Origin: Chlorops oryzae
Lineage: Eukaryota > Arthropoda > Insecta > Diptera > Chloropidae
Assembly: GCA_020466095.1 (NCBI GenBank)
Contig: CM035808.1
Location: 7,857,133 to 7,921,132, forward strand
Length of the DNA: 64,000 nt
Direction: 5' to 3'
In this document: piece by piece, positions 23,342 through 34,752 of the stretch
Layout of the letters: each line of letters opens with the position of its first letter
Position numbering within the stretch: the stretch's first letter is position 1
Translations under genes and position numbers: made by a program
The notes under the pieces: model-generated
The model's input: only the letters and a program-made list of their open reading frames with translations
The model's database searches: none
What the model was told of the DNA's origin: nothing

Positions 23342-23812
23342 GAGGCTGTTTCCACTATAGCCGGATCTTGCATCTTTCAGCATTTTGGCAAGATGCGAAA
23401 AGATGCCGTATGAATATACATGCAATTGTTGTTGTATGCTAAACAGCATCTTCTTTAAAAGATGCGAAGCAAGTGCGATATTTTTCCGATTATCTATCGA
23501 TTTTAACAGCACATATCTATTGAAACATATGTGAATAACTAGCATTTCAGGAATTTTCAGCAGGAATGGCGGTGGAAAACAAGATAAAATGTAAGAAAAC
23601 CGTTTCAAATTATAATACAGTTTATTGAATTCCTTTGTTTCAATGAAAACAATGAAGGCGAGCGAGTGTTCTGGACATGCGCATATCGATCGTAAACAAA
23701 AATCAGGTGATTTGAAAGATGCTACATGCAAAATGCTAGTGGAAACACCAATCTCAAAAATTCACATCTTGAAGATGCGAAAGCAAGATGCGGTTATAGT
23801 GGAAACGGCCTC
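23342..23812. mobile_element. Harbinger-like MITE with TTA duplication
   Basis: Ends GAGGCTGTTTCCACTATAGC and its inverse (TATAGTGGAAACGGCCTC), flanked by TTA at 23339-23341 and 23813-23815. 471 bp. A 130-codon minus-strand ORF crosses most of it but shows no transposase or Myb motif. Confidence 0.78.
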
Positions 23813-23954
23813 TTAGATGTTAGCAAGAACTGTTCCTGGAATCATCAGGTAAGCTTGAATTTAACATAAATGAAGATTTTGAACGGGGAATTGTTAGCGT
23901 TTTCTAATGAGGCATAGTTTGATACATTTGAAATCTATAAGATTTACGTACTAA

Positions 23955-24917
23955 GCATAAGTATCCCTCCTCATTTAATATCACGTGGTAATATACAGGA
24001 GCCGAATTTTAAACTTTCTTAATCAATTCTCCATACTTTGTAACCAGCATTAATGCTAGGCAGTATTTTGGTTATTCTTTTCCCTTGGATATTGAACGAA
24101 ATCCCTTGATTTCTGTTTTCTTTAGGAAAGTGATCAGTAAAAATCCATTGTAAACATTTGAAGTGAATTTTGGTTAAAGTAAAATCGAAAAAATCCCTCA
24201 AAACGGAAAAAAATTTCTCGTTCTGGCATCAGTGCATGGAATAAAATTTAAGCATGACGCCTATAATTCTCATTTGGTTTGTAAAATGGGACACTTGAAG
24301 ACTCGCAGAATTTCTGAAGATTTTTCACGGCGTGAGGAAGCAAGAACGTGTGTAAGTTTGTCTTGTTTATTGCCTCGATAGACCTAGGGAACGATCGATA
24401 GTTTGGTAATCGATAGTTTGATAATCGATAGTTTGATAATCGATGGTTTCTATAGTCGATATGTTAAGTTATCGATTATTTAAATAATCGATCGGTACAG
24501 TAATCGATTATTTAAATAATCGATCGGTTCAGTAATCGATTATTTCAAAAGTCGGTAGCTTCAATAATCGATAGTTCGACAATCTATAGCTTTTAATCGA
24601 TAGTTAAAATAAGATATGGGTTCAACAATCGATAGTTTAATGATCGATATTTTCAACAATCGATAATTCCGATAATAGTTTTTAGAATCGATATTTTCGT
24701 TTATCGATAATTTTGACAGTCGATAATTTTGATAATCGAAAGATGATTTTTCGAGCAGCTCTGCCTTATCTAAATGAAAGCATTTTTAGGAATCTGTCCA
24801 TTTCTAAAAGAAGAAAGCCCGTTGTCACCGCCAGCACCACCTTTCCACTGCTAAAGTAAATGTCCTTGAATCAAAACTATCGATATTCTTCATCTATCGA
24901 TTGTTTCTCCAGCTCTA
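23955..24917. mobile_element. hAT-like element copy B, left-truncated
   Basis: Matches copy A: its left part (from GCATAAGTATCCCTCCTCAT) corresponds to 12272-12520 and its right part (AGCAGCTCTGCCTTATC onward) to 15060-15272, ending TTTCTCCAGCTCTA. The middle differs: here it is a 400-bp array of AATCGATAGTTT variants instead of CATCAC repeats. The left terminus is missing, so no duplication can be read. Confidence 0.75.
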
Positions 24918-25063
24918 CTGAATGAATGAAAAGTAAAGAATGCTTAGAAATTCTTTTTTTTTTCGAGAATTCGAACAAGTCTTTTAAATAACATTGTAAC
25001 TTAAATTTTTCAATAACAATACCTTCTTAGGTGCTCAATAAAAACAAAAATAGAAACCAAAGT

Positions 25064-25182
25064 CTATGGATTATTTCTGCAAATGATTGAAATTCGGACG
25101 TTTCTTATGAATAGGTTTTCCACAGAACTCTGATTTTCCATTAGCAAGAACCTCATGTGTGAAATTATAGCGCGCTGAATGA
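25064..25182 (-). CDS. ALKBH7: ALKBH7 terminal exon with one-base frame break
   Basis: Acceptor atttcag; the first base completes a Ser codon and the exon reads HSARYNFTHEVL, the distal iron-ligand His region. As read the frame continues to HKKRPNFNHLQK and stops at 25071-25073. The next frame gives RISIICRNNP and stops at 25064-25066, matching the family C-terminus. A single surplus base at 25096-25097 explains the difference. Confidence 0.85.
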
Positions 25183-27238
25183 CTGAAATGTAATAAAAGC
25201 AATTTTAATTTCTGGATGAATGTATCAAATATATGGTATACCTCATTATGTACAGTGAACGACGTTGCAATAGAAGGTCAGCATAAAAATTATTTTCTAA
25301 ATGAACTTTTGGTTGATTTCGATATTCGTCATTTTGGTTTCCATCTACCATGGCGTCGGTGGTGCTCGATTGTTGAAACTTCTTCTCATCCGTTCGCACT
25401 AAACGCATAACACATTCGGAGAGCAGACTTATGCCAGCAATTGTATTGCCGCAATACTATGGAAAGACATAAAAAAAATTAATTAGTCACTAAAAAAATA
25501 ATAAATCAATCAATAATATTATTCCTTACCCGTGTACTGTCGACATGGGGCTTGATGACTCCATCTTCCGCTAAATCTAAAACATGTACGTAAGGCATGA
25601 TCTCACCATCGAACGCTAATTGCCGCACGCGATCTAAAACGGTCTGAAAATATAACCACTTTCTATCAACACATCCTGGCTGAGCATCCAGACGAACTGA
25701 GCAAGCAATTATAGAGAGGTAGAAAAAGTCTTTTTGAGGCCCTATGCCCCACTAAGGGAAATGGACAAAAAATATCAGCAGTAGAAAATGTCTCTTAGAG
25801 TGTTGGATAGCTATCTTGAACCTTAATTTACTAATGTTAAGCATCACTTTTAAGCCTCATTTGCCGACCTATGTGACTAAGGGTACTAGAAGTAATCTTA
25901 GAAATGCATCGATGAAGGAAATTTTCGAACTCGGTGTTTACTTATGACCCCGCCAATCAGTATAGGGCAATTCCAATTAAAACGGCACTACAGGTCCCGT
26001 CTTTACATGGCCATTCTGAGCAAAAACCATGTTATTTGATAGCCTTACTTCTGTTAAACGCCTTCAAAATTTTACATCCTTGAGGATCTCATCATTGTGG
26101 CCGTCACAATAGAAATATCCTATACAAAATTTCATCATGATAACTTTGCACCTTCGATAAGAAAACTGTATACAGACAGACAGACCGACGAAAATCAATT
26201 CTCGATCATTTCTATACACATTTTGGTATGGTCTATCTCGAATAATGCCATTAAGAACATTACTTAACTTGCGGATCTGGAATTTCGTATAGCTTCTTAA
26301 AATATAAGTCTCCACATAATTCTCATTGCAGATTTGGACTCAGGAGATCAAATTACATAGACAACGAAATCCCAGTTATCCCGTAATGTTTCATAAACCC
26401 TTATGCTATGATTAAGTAATTATTTTTCAGACAAACCCGATTATTGGGATACCACTGCTTGCGCTCCGTTTCTCGAAAGCCATGTATTGCCTAAAATGAA
26501 AAATCCATTAAATCAAATAGTATCTATGTTTTCAAACCAGTATTCCGCGGATATAAGTATTCACCAATTAAAAGCATCGAGACGTGTGCTATTGCCATCC
26601 TTTAATCTCCTCAACGGATTTGCTTGCATTTTGGATGCTGATCTTATATCTACCTTCAAATAATCAAATGGCTCCAAATGGATTTTATGGTTCTTATATC
26701 CGCGTAATACTCTAAAATTTATGTAGGTACATAATAATTAAATATGATTTAAGAACACTCACGTCGTCCCAATGATCAAATTCATAACGCAATCTTCGCA
26801 TATACGGCTCTACCTCTTCCAGGATTTGGCTTTCCTCTTCTTCTGAAATTTGTATAAAAATGGAAAAAGGACTTGAATTTCATCAATGTGCCTTTAAGGA
26901 TGTAAGGAAGTCGTAGATTTTATTTCAATTTTATAACTCATATGAAACCATCCAAAAATTTCATGCAAGAAAAGCAATATAAAACAAACTCAACGCACCG
27001 CTTATGAAATTCGGTATAATTCGCATATGCTCGGAAAAGGCTTTTTGCTCATCTTCTGGCCATTTTCCACGACAATCAACAAAAGATTGAACTGTTAAAA
27101 AACATTGTTTGATACCATTTTTTTGTTATAGAAATGTTTATAGAACTTACAAGATTGAGTCCGAATTAAGAATTTATATACAAGTACATCGAACTTAGTT
27201 TTGCGGACAAAACCGTTAAAAACTCGCGTAAAAAACAT
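25064..27238 (-). CDS. ALKBH7: ALKBH7-like 2-oxoglutarate/Fe(II) dioxygenase
   Basis: Seven exons on the minus strand: 27238-27151, 27091-26999, 26842-26763, 26490-26437, 25643-25530, 25456-25242 and 25182-25064, all GT-AG with consistent phases. The product of about 253 residues resembles mitochondrial ALKBH7 (221 residues in human), which is linked to programmed necrosis and fatty-acid metabolism rather than DNA repair. The sequence shows YEFDHWD, AIHGFRETER, VHVLDL, the iron-binding H-x-D in KPHVDS, YCGNTIAGISLLS, the distal His in FTHEVL, and a C-terminal RISIICR that supplies the 2OG-binding Arg. The N-terminus is basic and hydrophobic without acids in the first 14 residues, compatible with a mitochondrial presequence. 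A loop of about 35 extra residues follows VMRLVRTDE compared with human. In the last exon one extra base (GG at 25096-25097 on the plus strand) shifts the frame just before RISIICR; as read, the protein ends early at 25071. Confidence 0.9.
25530..25643 (-). CDS. ALKBH7: ALKBH7 exon 5: metal-binding H-x-D exon
   Basis: 38 codons, phase 0 at both ends. It contains VHVLDLAEDGVIKPHVDSTR; the His and Asp of PHVDS are the first two ligands of the Fe(II) facial triad. The third ligand is the His of FTHEVL in exon 7. Confidence 0.9.
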
Positions 27239-27273
27239 TATATCTCAAAACTAAAAACAACAAAAAGACAAAT

Positions 27274-29378
27274 TAGGGATGTCGTTTGAACATCGATGCA
27301 TCGAAAATATCGATGTTTTACTTCGATGCATCGATGGTTTTGTACTCGATGTTGAAGAGCTCGATAACCTCAATACATCGATGTTTTTCCCGAAACACTC
27401 ATCACTATTCCCGCCAATTCTCATTCACGTCTAGCATTTAATCAGTAAAATGGCAATCGTAATTCAGAAAAATAATATATGCAAGCTTGTGCCAGAATCC
27501 GAAAGCTGACGAAATCGGAATAAAAATCGACCAAATTTTCATATAGAATTTACAGATATTTTTGGTTCTTAATTGCACAGGGCTCTATTTTATCCCCTTG
27601 TCTATGAGATATATATGAAATTTCATTTGACTAAACTTCCGATTCCGTCAGTTTTCTATCACACCCTTATAAAGCCACAAAAAAGTAGTGTGTGGCATGT
27701 TTTGGAAAGAACAAGTGATGACAATGAAAATTTTAAGTTTCGTTTCAAAAAAATATAATATATAGTAAATAAATTCTAACGATTGTTTCGTACTCCAAAT
27801 TGCTGCCCTGTGACTCCAAAGCTTTTGATCTTGTCTATCGTATCGTGATATTTAAAAAACTGCATATTTTTTGGAAACTTATTTCTTTGAATTTTTCAAA
27901 ACAGCTGCTTTTTGAAAATGGAACTGAAATTTGGTGTCATATTTAAACGCAGTGCCGAGGTTGTTTAAAATATTTTCAAAATTTTTTTTCAAATTCGAAT
28001 GGTAAAAACCAAAAGCAAATTTTTCCTTACAAAATATTTTAAATATTCTTGGTAATATTGGCCGTCAGATATGAACTATACACTTCTTAGGATACAATAT
28101 GTTTATTTCGTTCATGTCACAAAAACCATTGTCAGAAACTTTGTGCCCGTTGATTTCTGTTAGACATGAAGTTTATTTAAAATACAGTGTAACTCAACGC
28201 ATATTAGTAAAAAATTTTGGGACCTACAGTTATTAAAGCATTATAGACAAAGCAGTTTTTGTTCCCTTCAATAAAACTAAATGATATATTTATATATGAA
28301 TAGCGAAATTAATTTTTAAAGTAGGTACTCGATGTATCGATGTATTTCTCTCGATGTATCGAGTTACATCGATGTAGCCAATCAATGAGGCCTTTTACAT
28401 TAGTCAATAGTTGATCGTCAATTCCTATCGATATTCCCTTTTGGAATTGCATTCGCTTTTACACTTACTCGAAAGAATTGATCGTCAATTCTTACTTCGT
28501 TTGCCTTTTATGACATTTTCCTCTTCAGCACAGGGGTGATATTTTTATAAAATTCAAGCAAATTGAAATATGTATCTCTGATTAAGGGTGATAGCAGAAG
28601 CATAAATACAGCACTACCTGTTTTGTTTTAATGAATTTAATTATTGATGCTAAGGACTATTACAAAATGCTTGAATTAAAAATGCTTTTTGAAAAAGACA
28701 ATTTTTTAGTGAGTAGCTGTTAAATTGTTCTGTTTGAAAATAAGTTCTATTAACGATTTGTAGGAGTAAACTATCTAGGTGATTTTCATATTGTCAAAAG
28801 AATAAAGGCGAAACTCCAGAATCGACGGAACATTTCAGGCGATAGAAATGTAGCTGCTTCAATTTAAATACATTTCAATACATTGATTCAATGAAGCAGC
28901 ACAAATGTTTTCACCTTTGCCGCGTATACCGCAACAACCGTCATTGCCATCGTTTATGGAGTTTTGCCTTAAATTTTAATTATATTCATCACATTTTTCT
29001 TCAATCTTATAACATAAAAATTAGTCTTCAATTTATAGTTTTTCGGTCCATGCAAGAATGTAAGATCCTAAAATATTGATCAAGAAAAATAAGTAAAAAC
29101 ATATAATAGCATGCGATGCTGTCTCCACGAACAACGAAAACGAATAAAATAAATGTCAGAAATTTGTTCCCAGCCATCGATAAGTTCGATAAACGAAAGA
29201 GAGCAAAGACGGATTGAGCGAGTACGTGCAACCAAAAAACGCTCAACTTTTCGATAACGATATGTTATCGTTTTGTACTGAAAATGAGAATTGACGGTCA
29301 ACTATTGACTAATGTAAAAGGCCTCAATGCCGTTCGATACATCGAACATCGATGTTTTTTATAAAATTGACATCCCTA
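27274..29378. mobile_element. hAT-like element directly upstream of ALKBH7
   Basis: Ends TAGGGATGTC and GACATCCCTA, with a perfect 8-bp target duplication AGACAAAT at 27266-27273 and 29379-29386. Subterminal DNA is rich in CATCGATG. About 1.17 kb of its own sequence, plus the nested element at 28387-29325. No transposase ORF is visible. The left end is 35 bp upstream of the ALKBH7 start codon. Confidence 0.85.
28387..29325. mobile_element. MITE nested in the ALKBH7-proximal hAT element
   Basis: Ends GAGGCCTTTTACATTAGTCA and TGACTAATGTAAAAGGCCTC are exact inverses over 20 bp and continue inward. A 3-bp direct repeat AAT lies at 28384-28386 and 29326-29328. 939 bp, no ORF. Both termini are inside 27274-29378, so it inserted later. 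Confidence 0.8.
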
Positions 29379-29415
29379 AGACAAATGTCAAAATCAGTGT
29401 TTACATCAAGTATTA

Positions 29416-30508
29416 AGGGCTGAATACACGATATGGTTACTGAGCAAATTTTGCCTGTTTTTCGAACAAATTTTGTCGCAATCGAGTGGATGTACACTTG
29501 TCTAAAAATTACCCACACCAAAAATTGGAAATTTGCCCGTACACTAGTCCAATTGGTTTTTCACACGTACATTTTTTGGTGCGTTTTTTTGACTGGGCAA
29601 AAATTAGACAAGCTACCCCTCACGTCTTTGCGTCTCTCTGTCGCCGAAAGTTGGGCAATTGCCTAAGTGTATATTCGGCCATCGAAACCAAATCGTGTAA
29701 CTCGAGAGTCAGACACACGAACATGTTTCGGAACAATTTCAATTTGATTGCATGAGAAAGAAAGAGAAGCGCAGAACATTTAACAAACAACGGTCTTTTT
29801 TCTTCGCTCGTCTTTCTCTGCTTACTTCATTGTTTCAGAACATTTGTACATGTGTCTGACTCTCGACTCACTACCAAACATTCGTATGGCCATATGGCAT
29901 TTGGTCGCATTTGTTCACGTCGCAACCAAACGTGTGCTTGCAATGCAGCCATATCGTGTAACATCCCAACCAAATCTTAATGAGGCCTTCTACACTAGGC
30001 AATTTTAGTTGCGCAACTCATATCGAATTCTCTTTTAGAGTTGCTTTCGTATCTACATTGGGCCAGCAACCCGAGTTGCTCGATCGTCAAAAACGATCCC
30101 GACGCCACTTACACGTTTGAAAGTAAGAAAGAGAGGGCATTTTCACCTTTGAAAGTAAGAAAGAGATGCACAAAGAGTATCGAACAAAATTGCCTGTACG
30201 AGCAACTCGCGACAGCAATTTTCCCCTTACCTTTCTCGTACCTCGTCTCTCCTACAAACTCGCGAGTTGCGCAACTAAAATTGCCTAGTATAGAAGGCCT
30301 CAATGACAAATTTTTTAGCCAAATTGTGACCAAATTACATTTGGACGCAAACGAAAAATGGCGGCATGCATATGTTTTGGGACAAATGTCGCATATCGTG
30401 TAAAGAACCAAACATACGACTTCTAGCCAAATGAGCATATGTACCAAATTTAAACGAAATGAAAGCAGCCAAACGTTTGGTCAGTAACCATATCGTGTAT
30501 TCCGCCCT
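29416..30508. mobile_element. Harbinger-like MITE with TTA duplication
   Basis: Ends AGGGCTGAATACACGATATG and CATATCGTGTATTCCGCCCT are inverted with one mismatch. Flanking TTA at 29413-29415 and 30509-30511 fits PIF/Harbinger. It is interrupted by the element at 29982-30301. CATATCGTGT motifs recur in the interior. It lies 29 bp beyond the neighbouring hAT element's duplication. Confidence 0.8.
29982..30301. mobile_element. Small MITE nested in the Harbinger-like element
   Basis: A 37-bp terminal inverted repeat with one mismatch, beginning GAGGCCTTCTACACTAGGCA. Flanking AAT at 29979-29981 and 30302-30304. The ends share GAGGCCTT and the AAT flank with 28387-29325, so the two are probably related families. 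320 bp. Confidence 0.82.
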
Positions 30509-32259
30509 TTAAAGTATGGGAATGCCTGTCAAAATGCTATATGGCTCCAAATGGTTAGTGAAGTTGAGTAAAAATCAGCTGACTGTCAAAAATAAGTCGA
30601 ACAATTTGCGATTTTTAAACATCCCGTAAAATTATATTATGACCCTTTTTAGGTAAAATTTAAGTTGCAAACAACAAAGTAGAAATGCTCCTTCATTTTA
30701 GAGTACATTTGAGCATCTGCGACCCTCGCAAATCAGTATTCAATATTGCATTTAAATTGAACGATTTCGTCAGCGATGCACAAATACTCTAAGCGCAAAG
30801 CCTTTATCGATACTGAACCGAGTACTCAAAAGAATTCTGAAAACGTAATAAAACCAAATAATAACCAAGATAATTCGACATTAAAGGAATTTATATATTT
30901 TTAAAATTCATGTTTCAAAATGAAAAAATTAAGGGTGTTATAGTAAAGCGAACCAGACCATAGAATACCCTTCACAGATAAACAGCTATATGGCTTTTAC
31001 TCTTCTCTTTCAGCGCTGCCGTTTTTTTGTAAAATACAAGACAGGTAGATTTTCATAAGAGCCAGAAACTCACTCAGAGTTGCATGTTCGTATCTCCATA
31101 CTGTAAACACGGCCACTATTGAAAGCTCAGAAATATGCCATGATTTTGGTAATACCTCTTTTATCAGAGATATTAAAAGATTATGCCTCTCGAGGTCGTC
31201 AAATTTCGAAAATGTTTGATAAAATTAAGGCACCCGAATAATATGATTTCTGCTCAGAATGGTCATAAAAACACAGTAACGGTAAATTGTCCCATTAACC
31301 CTTCCTTATCCAATATGCCTTTTTTCGGATTTTTTCAAAATACAGATGACAAAATCCAATGAAATTTTATTGAAAATAACCGAAAAAAGAAGTTAAATCT
31401 ATAACTTCTAACTAATTTGAAGGACCTTAAGGCGTATCTTTTCATCAAAAAAAAAAACAAAATGACATCATGCTAAGGCCACGCCAATAACTCTTTGCTA
31501 AGGAGCAAGGATAACAACAAACCGGACAACAACAATAAAAACATAAGAAAGAATTCTAACAAATCAACATGTTGGAAAATAAATTTTAGCGGACAGTACA
31601 GTGGACGCTCGATATAAGGAAAATCTTTTATTGCTCGCCTAATTGATGATTTTCTATGTTTTTTCGCACTTCTAAGAAAAATCATTTCTATTTTCTGAAG
31701 ATTTATTTGACTCTTTCAAGCCGAGTCCGATTCATAATGATTATAGCTCACTATTGAGTTTGGAATGGACAATATTCAGAAAATAGTTCGACGCGGACCC
31801 CAACAGAAAATAGAATATTCACCCTTAAAGCCCCTTGGTTTTGTTTTTACGTTCACTTATTCATTACCATTTTCATCTTTGCCCATAAGTTCCGCATGAA
31901 GTTGTAACTTAGGCACGAAAAACTGCCAACAACAATAGTAACAGTGAACCTAGCACGTCCCAGACCATGGCCAACTTTTTATGTATCTGTTTGTTCAAGG
32001 ATCGATATTTAACCCAGGGTAAAAAAAAAAAACTCAAATGTGACTACGGTGGTTGTGGTCGTGGGCATGCGCATTTCCAGTGATAGGAAATTCGAAAATC
32101 GGAATGGGAACGGGAACAGGAACGTAACGGAGCGGAAGTAACTTACCCAGCACACTCCCCATTATTTGACCTACACCCTCCTACCCCTGGCCAAGTTGCA
32201 ATGTGTTTGAAAGTGTTTGGAAGTGTGAAGCATATCCTTCTTCATTCTTCGCTGCCTGC

Positions 32260-32263
<4 letters not shown>

Positions 32264-32345
<82 letters not shown>
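32264..32345. repeat. GA dinucleotide microsatellite
   Basis: About 80 bp of AG/GA with two interruptions. On the minus strand it is a CT run that yields a false poly-Ser/Leu ORF. GAGA runs can bind GAGA factor or CLAMP in flies, but nothing nearby identifies a promoter. Confidence 0.95.
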
Positions 32346-32948
32346 CGTCCTACCCAGTTTATTTAAGTGTATTGGCGCTTGCACAATTTTGTGTCTATGA
32401 GCTCCGACCAGTCGTACATATAGGCTTTGCGCATGTTCGTACTTATCGCAGATACATCACTGAATGCAACCTTATTTACTAAACAAATCATCATCAGCCA
32501 AGCCGACCGCATTAACAAGATTTTTCGAGCATGTCCCAAATATTTCTTTAGCGGCACAGAGGTAGCTGAACTTGGATCTTCCTACTTTTGCTATCGATTC
32601 GTGCGACGCTCACTTTTGCACACGCCGCGCCGTTGCACGCCGTTTCTCGCGCCCCAAAAATCGCCTCGCAAAACTTATTATTGCATTTTTTTATTCTTTT
32701 ATTTTTTGTTTGTTTTTTGCGTGACTTTGCTAATCAAATTGTGTGCACCTGTTATGGCAAATTCGCAGGTGTCTATACGGAGAATTTTATTTGCCGTCCG
32801 ATAATATGCTGATATGTTTCATTATTTGGGGTAGCAAATTGAGAGGTGCAACTGGGTTCTAATAAAAAAAAAAAGTGTTATAAGTACAAATATTAATTTG
32901 ATTTCGTCCAAAATTGTTCGCCTATGTACTACCTTGGCGAACCAGGTA

Positions 32949-33076
32949 CCCTGCAGTAAGTCCATATAGGACCGACCTGAAAATGATATGCACCGCGACC
33001 GACCCAAGGTGAATCTCAATTGGACTCACCCTCTTCTAGTCCAAAAATGATCGGGTCGGTCCCAATTACTACAGGG
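32949..33076. mobile_element. Small TIR element with TA duplication
   Basis: Ends CCCTGCAGTAA and TTACTACAGGG are inverted with one mismatch. A second inverted pair (GGACCGACC / GGTCGGTCC) lies inside. Flanked by TA at 32947-32948 and 33077-33078. 128 bp, no ORF. Confidence 0.65.
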
Positions 33077-33100
33077 TAGGTACATAGTTAACACTATTAC

Positions 33101-33343
33101 CAGGGCTCGGGTATTGTTGCTTTTATAAAATTCAAGCATACTTTATGGGGCAAAAAATATTTCTTTCTAACATTTTGCGAATAAGTTTATGGAAGTTGAA
33201 CTTAAAACCGCTTTTCTAACTTCAAAAAAATTAGTATTGAAGTTAAAAATCGATTTGAATCTTAACTTTATGTGAGTTGAACAAAATTTTTACTCCATAA
33301 AGTATGCTTTAAATTGATAAAAGCAACAAAATCCGAGCCCTGA
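33101..33343. mobile_element. hAT-like 240-bp MITE, copy 1
   Basis: Ends CAGGGCTCGG and CCGAGCCCTG, with longer imperfect pairing inward (AAGCATACTTTATGGGG against CCATAAAGTATGCTT). Perfect 8-bp duplication ACTATTAC at 33093-33100 and 33344-33351. Related copies at 49214-49463 and 60824-61063. Confidence 0.87.
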
Positions 33344-33834
33344 CTATTACTTTTAAAGTGAACATTTTTCTAAAATATTGTTGTCGCCTTTAATTCGGAA
33401 AAAGCAGTATTGATTGCGTCAGCTAATTGATAGATTTGCAAGATTTAACCGGATTAGTTTAAAAGAAAGCCACTTCAAATACTTAAAGGGATTTGTTCGT
33501 ATCCATTTTTTGTAGAGAACAGGATAAAAAGGGATTTTTTTTTCAATATCTGAGGTAAAAGTGGCACCAAAATGTTTAGAATTTTGTTCCGTCGTGTTGG
33601 TGTTCTGTTGTCTACAATGATCAGGATCGTCCGGAGAAATTTGTTGCTCTTTGGACAGACCCGGAGAAAGAAAATAGGTCATCACTCTATTTGAGAAGGA
33701 GCATCTAGCAATTACTCCAGTTACTTAGGGCATTTTCCGGCCAGTTCCGACGTGTTTTTGGGACCATTATCTTGCTGAAACAAAATTTTTGTAGCTTTCC
33801 GTCCGACTTTGAGTACATTATTTGTTTCTATAGG

Positions 33835-34752
33835 CACACAGAGAAAAAAATAACTGTAAATTATACCAATTTCGCTCTTAACCCAACAATTTTCGCTCTT
33901 AAAATGATCTCAAGAGTTTTTAGCTTTTAAACCAACAATGTTATCACTGTTATTTTTTTAAGAGCGAAATTGTTGCGTTAAGAAAGGTTGCTTTTAAAAT
34001 TTGCGAGCGCAAAAACGGTGGATTTGAAATGCACAGCTTTTAAAATCTCCAAAAGCGAAAATTTTGATTTAAAATTGAAAACTTTTAATAATTTCCAAAA
34101 GTGACACTGTTGATTAAAAATGCACAGCTGTAGATAATTTTATTATTTATTCGCAAAAATAATTTCAAAAAAATGTGTTTCCTCCTCTTAACATAACACC
34201 AAAAATGGCCATCGGATGGACTTCATCCGATTTTGTCACTCCGTTGTCGTGACTGCTTTCGCAATGCTTAAAAAGTTCTAAGATGAATAAATGTCTTATA
34301 TGTCCTATTTTATGAAACAAATGAGAATTATACCGAACGAATAGAAATGAAATTAAGTGCTCAGTGCTCTTAACTTAAATAGTTTCGCTCTTAACAAATT
34401 CAATAAAATGTAGTTGGAATAACAGTTTAGCTGTAAAAATCCGAACTTTAAATGCGAAAGTATTTAAATCTACGGATTCACTATTAAAATTACTACTTTC
34501 ACTCTTAAATGATAGCCAAGAGCGTTTTCATTGTTGGGTTAAAAGCTAAATCCTTTAGATTCAAGAGCGTTTTCTCTAAGAGCGTCGCACTCTTGAATTT
34601 ACTACGTGTTTTTTTCTCTGTGCAGAGGTGGACTGGGCCCATGGGGAACCGGGCCCCCAGTTCGCTGTGCTTTTTAGCTGTTACGTTTTTTTTTTTTCTT
34701 AGCCCCACTTTTCAAACGCCCGGTGGGCTCTTTGACCCCCGGTCCGCCCCTG
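33835..34752. mobile_element. hAT-like MITE (130 bp) split by a second element
   Basis: TCTATAGG at 33827-33834 and 34753-34760 is a perfect 8-bp duplication. The right end GGTCCGCCCCTG pairs with CAGAGGTGGAC at 34623-34633. Between the outer CA (33835-33836) and that CA (34623-34624) sits 33837-34622, itself bounded by CACAGAGAAAAAAA and TTTTTTTCTCTGTG. The second element thus landed two bases inside the first with a CA duplication. Confidence 0.75.
33837..34622. mobile_element. TIR element with CACAGAGAAAAAAA ends
   Basis: 14-bp perfect terminal inverted repeats; the interior is rich in TTTCGCTCTTAA and AAGAGCG motifs on both strands. 786 bp, no ORF. Apparent target duplication CA only. 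The superfamily is not determined. Confidence 0.72.

Larger units (their letters stand above)
18413..25063. other. Region between Ca-alpha1T and ALKBH7 stop codons
   Basis: The two genes converge here. The region holds the probable channel 3' UTR, two inverted-repeat elements (19309-20134), a SINE (21295-21509), a Harbinger-like MITE (23342-23812) and hAT copy B (23955-24917). I see no further gene; ORFs of 108-130 codons lack motifs. Confidence 0.65.

Noticed and set aside
23339..23731. 130-codon minus-strand ORF as a transposase or Myb protein of the surrounding element
   Set aside because: No DDE, HTH or SANT signature; the element is only 471 bp and the ORF is built from its inverted-repeat ends.
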